Assembly (NCBI GenBank): GCA_905397405.1
Contig: CAJPVJ010000259.1
Location: forward strand, 1 to 30,152
Length of the DNA: 30,152 bases
Direction of reading: 5' to 3'
Source of the DNA: Oppiella nova
Lineage: Eukaryota > Arthropoda > Arachnida > Sarcoptiformes > Oppiidae
Part shown: positions 30,048 to 30,152 of the stretch, in pieces
How positions within the stretch are numbered: the first letter of the stretch is position 1
Layout: each line of letters opens with the position of its first letter
Translations under genes and position numbers: made by a program
The notes under the pieces: generated by a model
What the model saw: the letters and a program-made list of their open reading frames with translations, nothing else
What the model was told of the DNA's origin: nothing
The model's database searches: none

Positions 30048-30152
30048 CTATCTCACTGTCACTGACATCTCATTGTCGGCTATTTCGTCTTCTGGGACAT
30101 ACACCTCATTGGTCTCATCTTTCTTAAGATATCTTAACCCATACAGAGGTAT
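30048..30152 (-). CDS. s5: membrane protein exon 3, runs off window
   Basis: The last 105 bp repeat the end of s4 exon 3: acidic tail DEIADNEMSVTVR and stop, and LRYLKKDETNEVYVPED just inside. The transmembrane helix and upstream exons lie beyond the right edge. It is identical to s4 over what is visible, as far as I can read. Confidence 0.8.
   Translation of the reverse strand: MPLYGLRYLKKDETNEVYVPEDEIADNEMSVTVR

Noticed and set aside
1-30152. tRNA, rRNA or CRISPR-like arrays
   Set aside because: No cloverleaf with B-box, no rRNA-like stretch and no regularly spaced short repeats were seen; the repeats here are gene-family duplications and microsatellites.

Overview
The window is nuclear DNA of a eukaryote with very AT-rich sequence, tiny spliceosomal introns (about 65-270 bp, GT...AG) and clustered young duplicates. 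The gene style, the small introns, a piggyBac transposase and a short TTAGG run suggest an animal, probably an arthropod and possibly a mite. The species is not identifiable from what I can see. There are no bacterial features.

Two gene families fill the window. The first is a family of small protein kinases (about 300-330 aa, essentially a bare kinase domain) in three exons with constant intron phases (1, then 2). There are 16 full or partial loci, labelled k1-k15 plus k3b. Two subtypes can be told apart. Type A has MSANE... N-termini, ALKEIQL around the beta-3 lysine and GQTVFICDL at the end of exon 2. Type B has MSDN... N-termini, AFKVI and GQKIFVYNL. k7 combines an MSA start with a type-B-like C-lobe. 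Seven loci splice in silico to complete ordinary-sized kinases (k3, k7, k9, k11, k12, k13, k14). One more (k15) is a kinase joined in frame to a piggyBac transposase. The others are 5'-truncated, inverted or decayed pieces, or cut by the window edge. The second family (s1-s5) encodes secreted or type I membrane proteins: a signal peptide, an ectodomain of unknown type, one transmembrane helix and a short acidic tail. It also has three exons (phases 1 and 0).

Layout. 1-5,585: kinase copies and fragments, mostly on +, with a head-to-head inversion junction at about 4,074. 5,702-13,410: a minus-strand run of kinases and fragments, interrupted at 6,001-7,049 by a foldback element with 497-bp inverted arms and a TA target duplication. 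14,061-16,198: kinase k12 divergently paired with s1. 16,199-16,955: an assembly gap of Ns. 16,968-20,335: s2, then s3 divergently paired with kinase k13. 20,997-25,354: k14 (an A/B mosaic) and k15 (the kinase-piggyBac fusion). 25,355-30,152: AT-rich intergenic DNA and a tandemly duplicated s gene unit (s4, and the start of s5 at the edge). Roughly 12.2-16.2 kb and 18.2-23.7 kb are the two arms of a large imperfect inverted duplication with the gap at its centre.

The most notable object is k15. Kinase exons 1 and 2 are spliced in frame to an exon 3 that begins as the usual kinase exon 3 and, after residue 289, becomes a full-length piggyBac-type transposase with its acidic catalytic residues and C-terminal cysteine-rich domain (predicted 835 aa). 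k11, on the opposite arm, is the near-identical unfused counterpart. Other points of interest are predicted pseudokinases (k9 HRN and APG; k7 DFD; k3 HRDLT), gene-conversion mosaics, fragments with a shared breakpoint, a conserved upstream promoter-like block, and head-to-head kinase/membrane-protein pairs. A joint kinase-receptor function is only inference. All splice models are read by eye.
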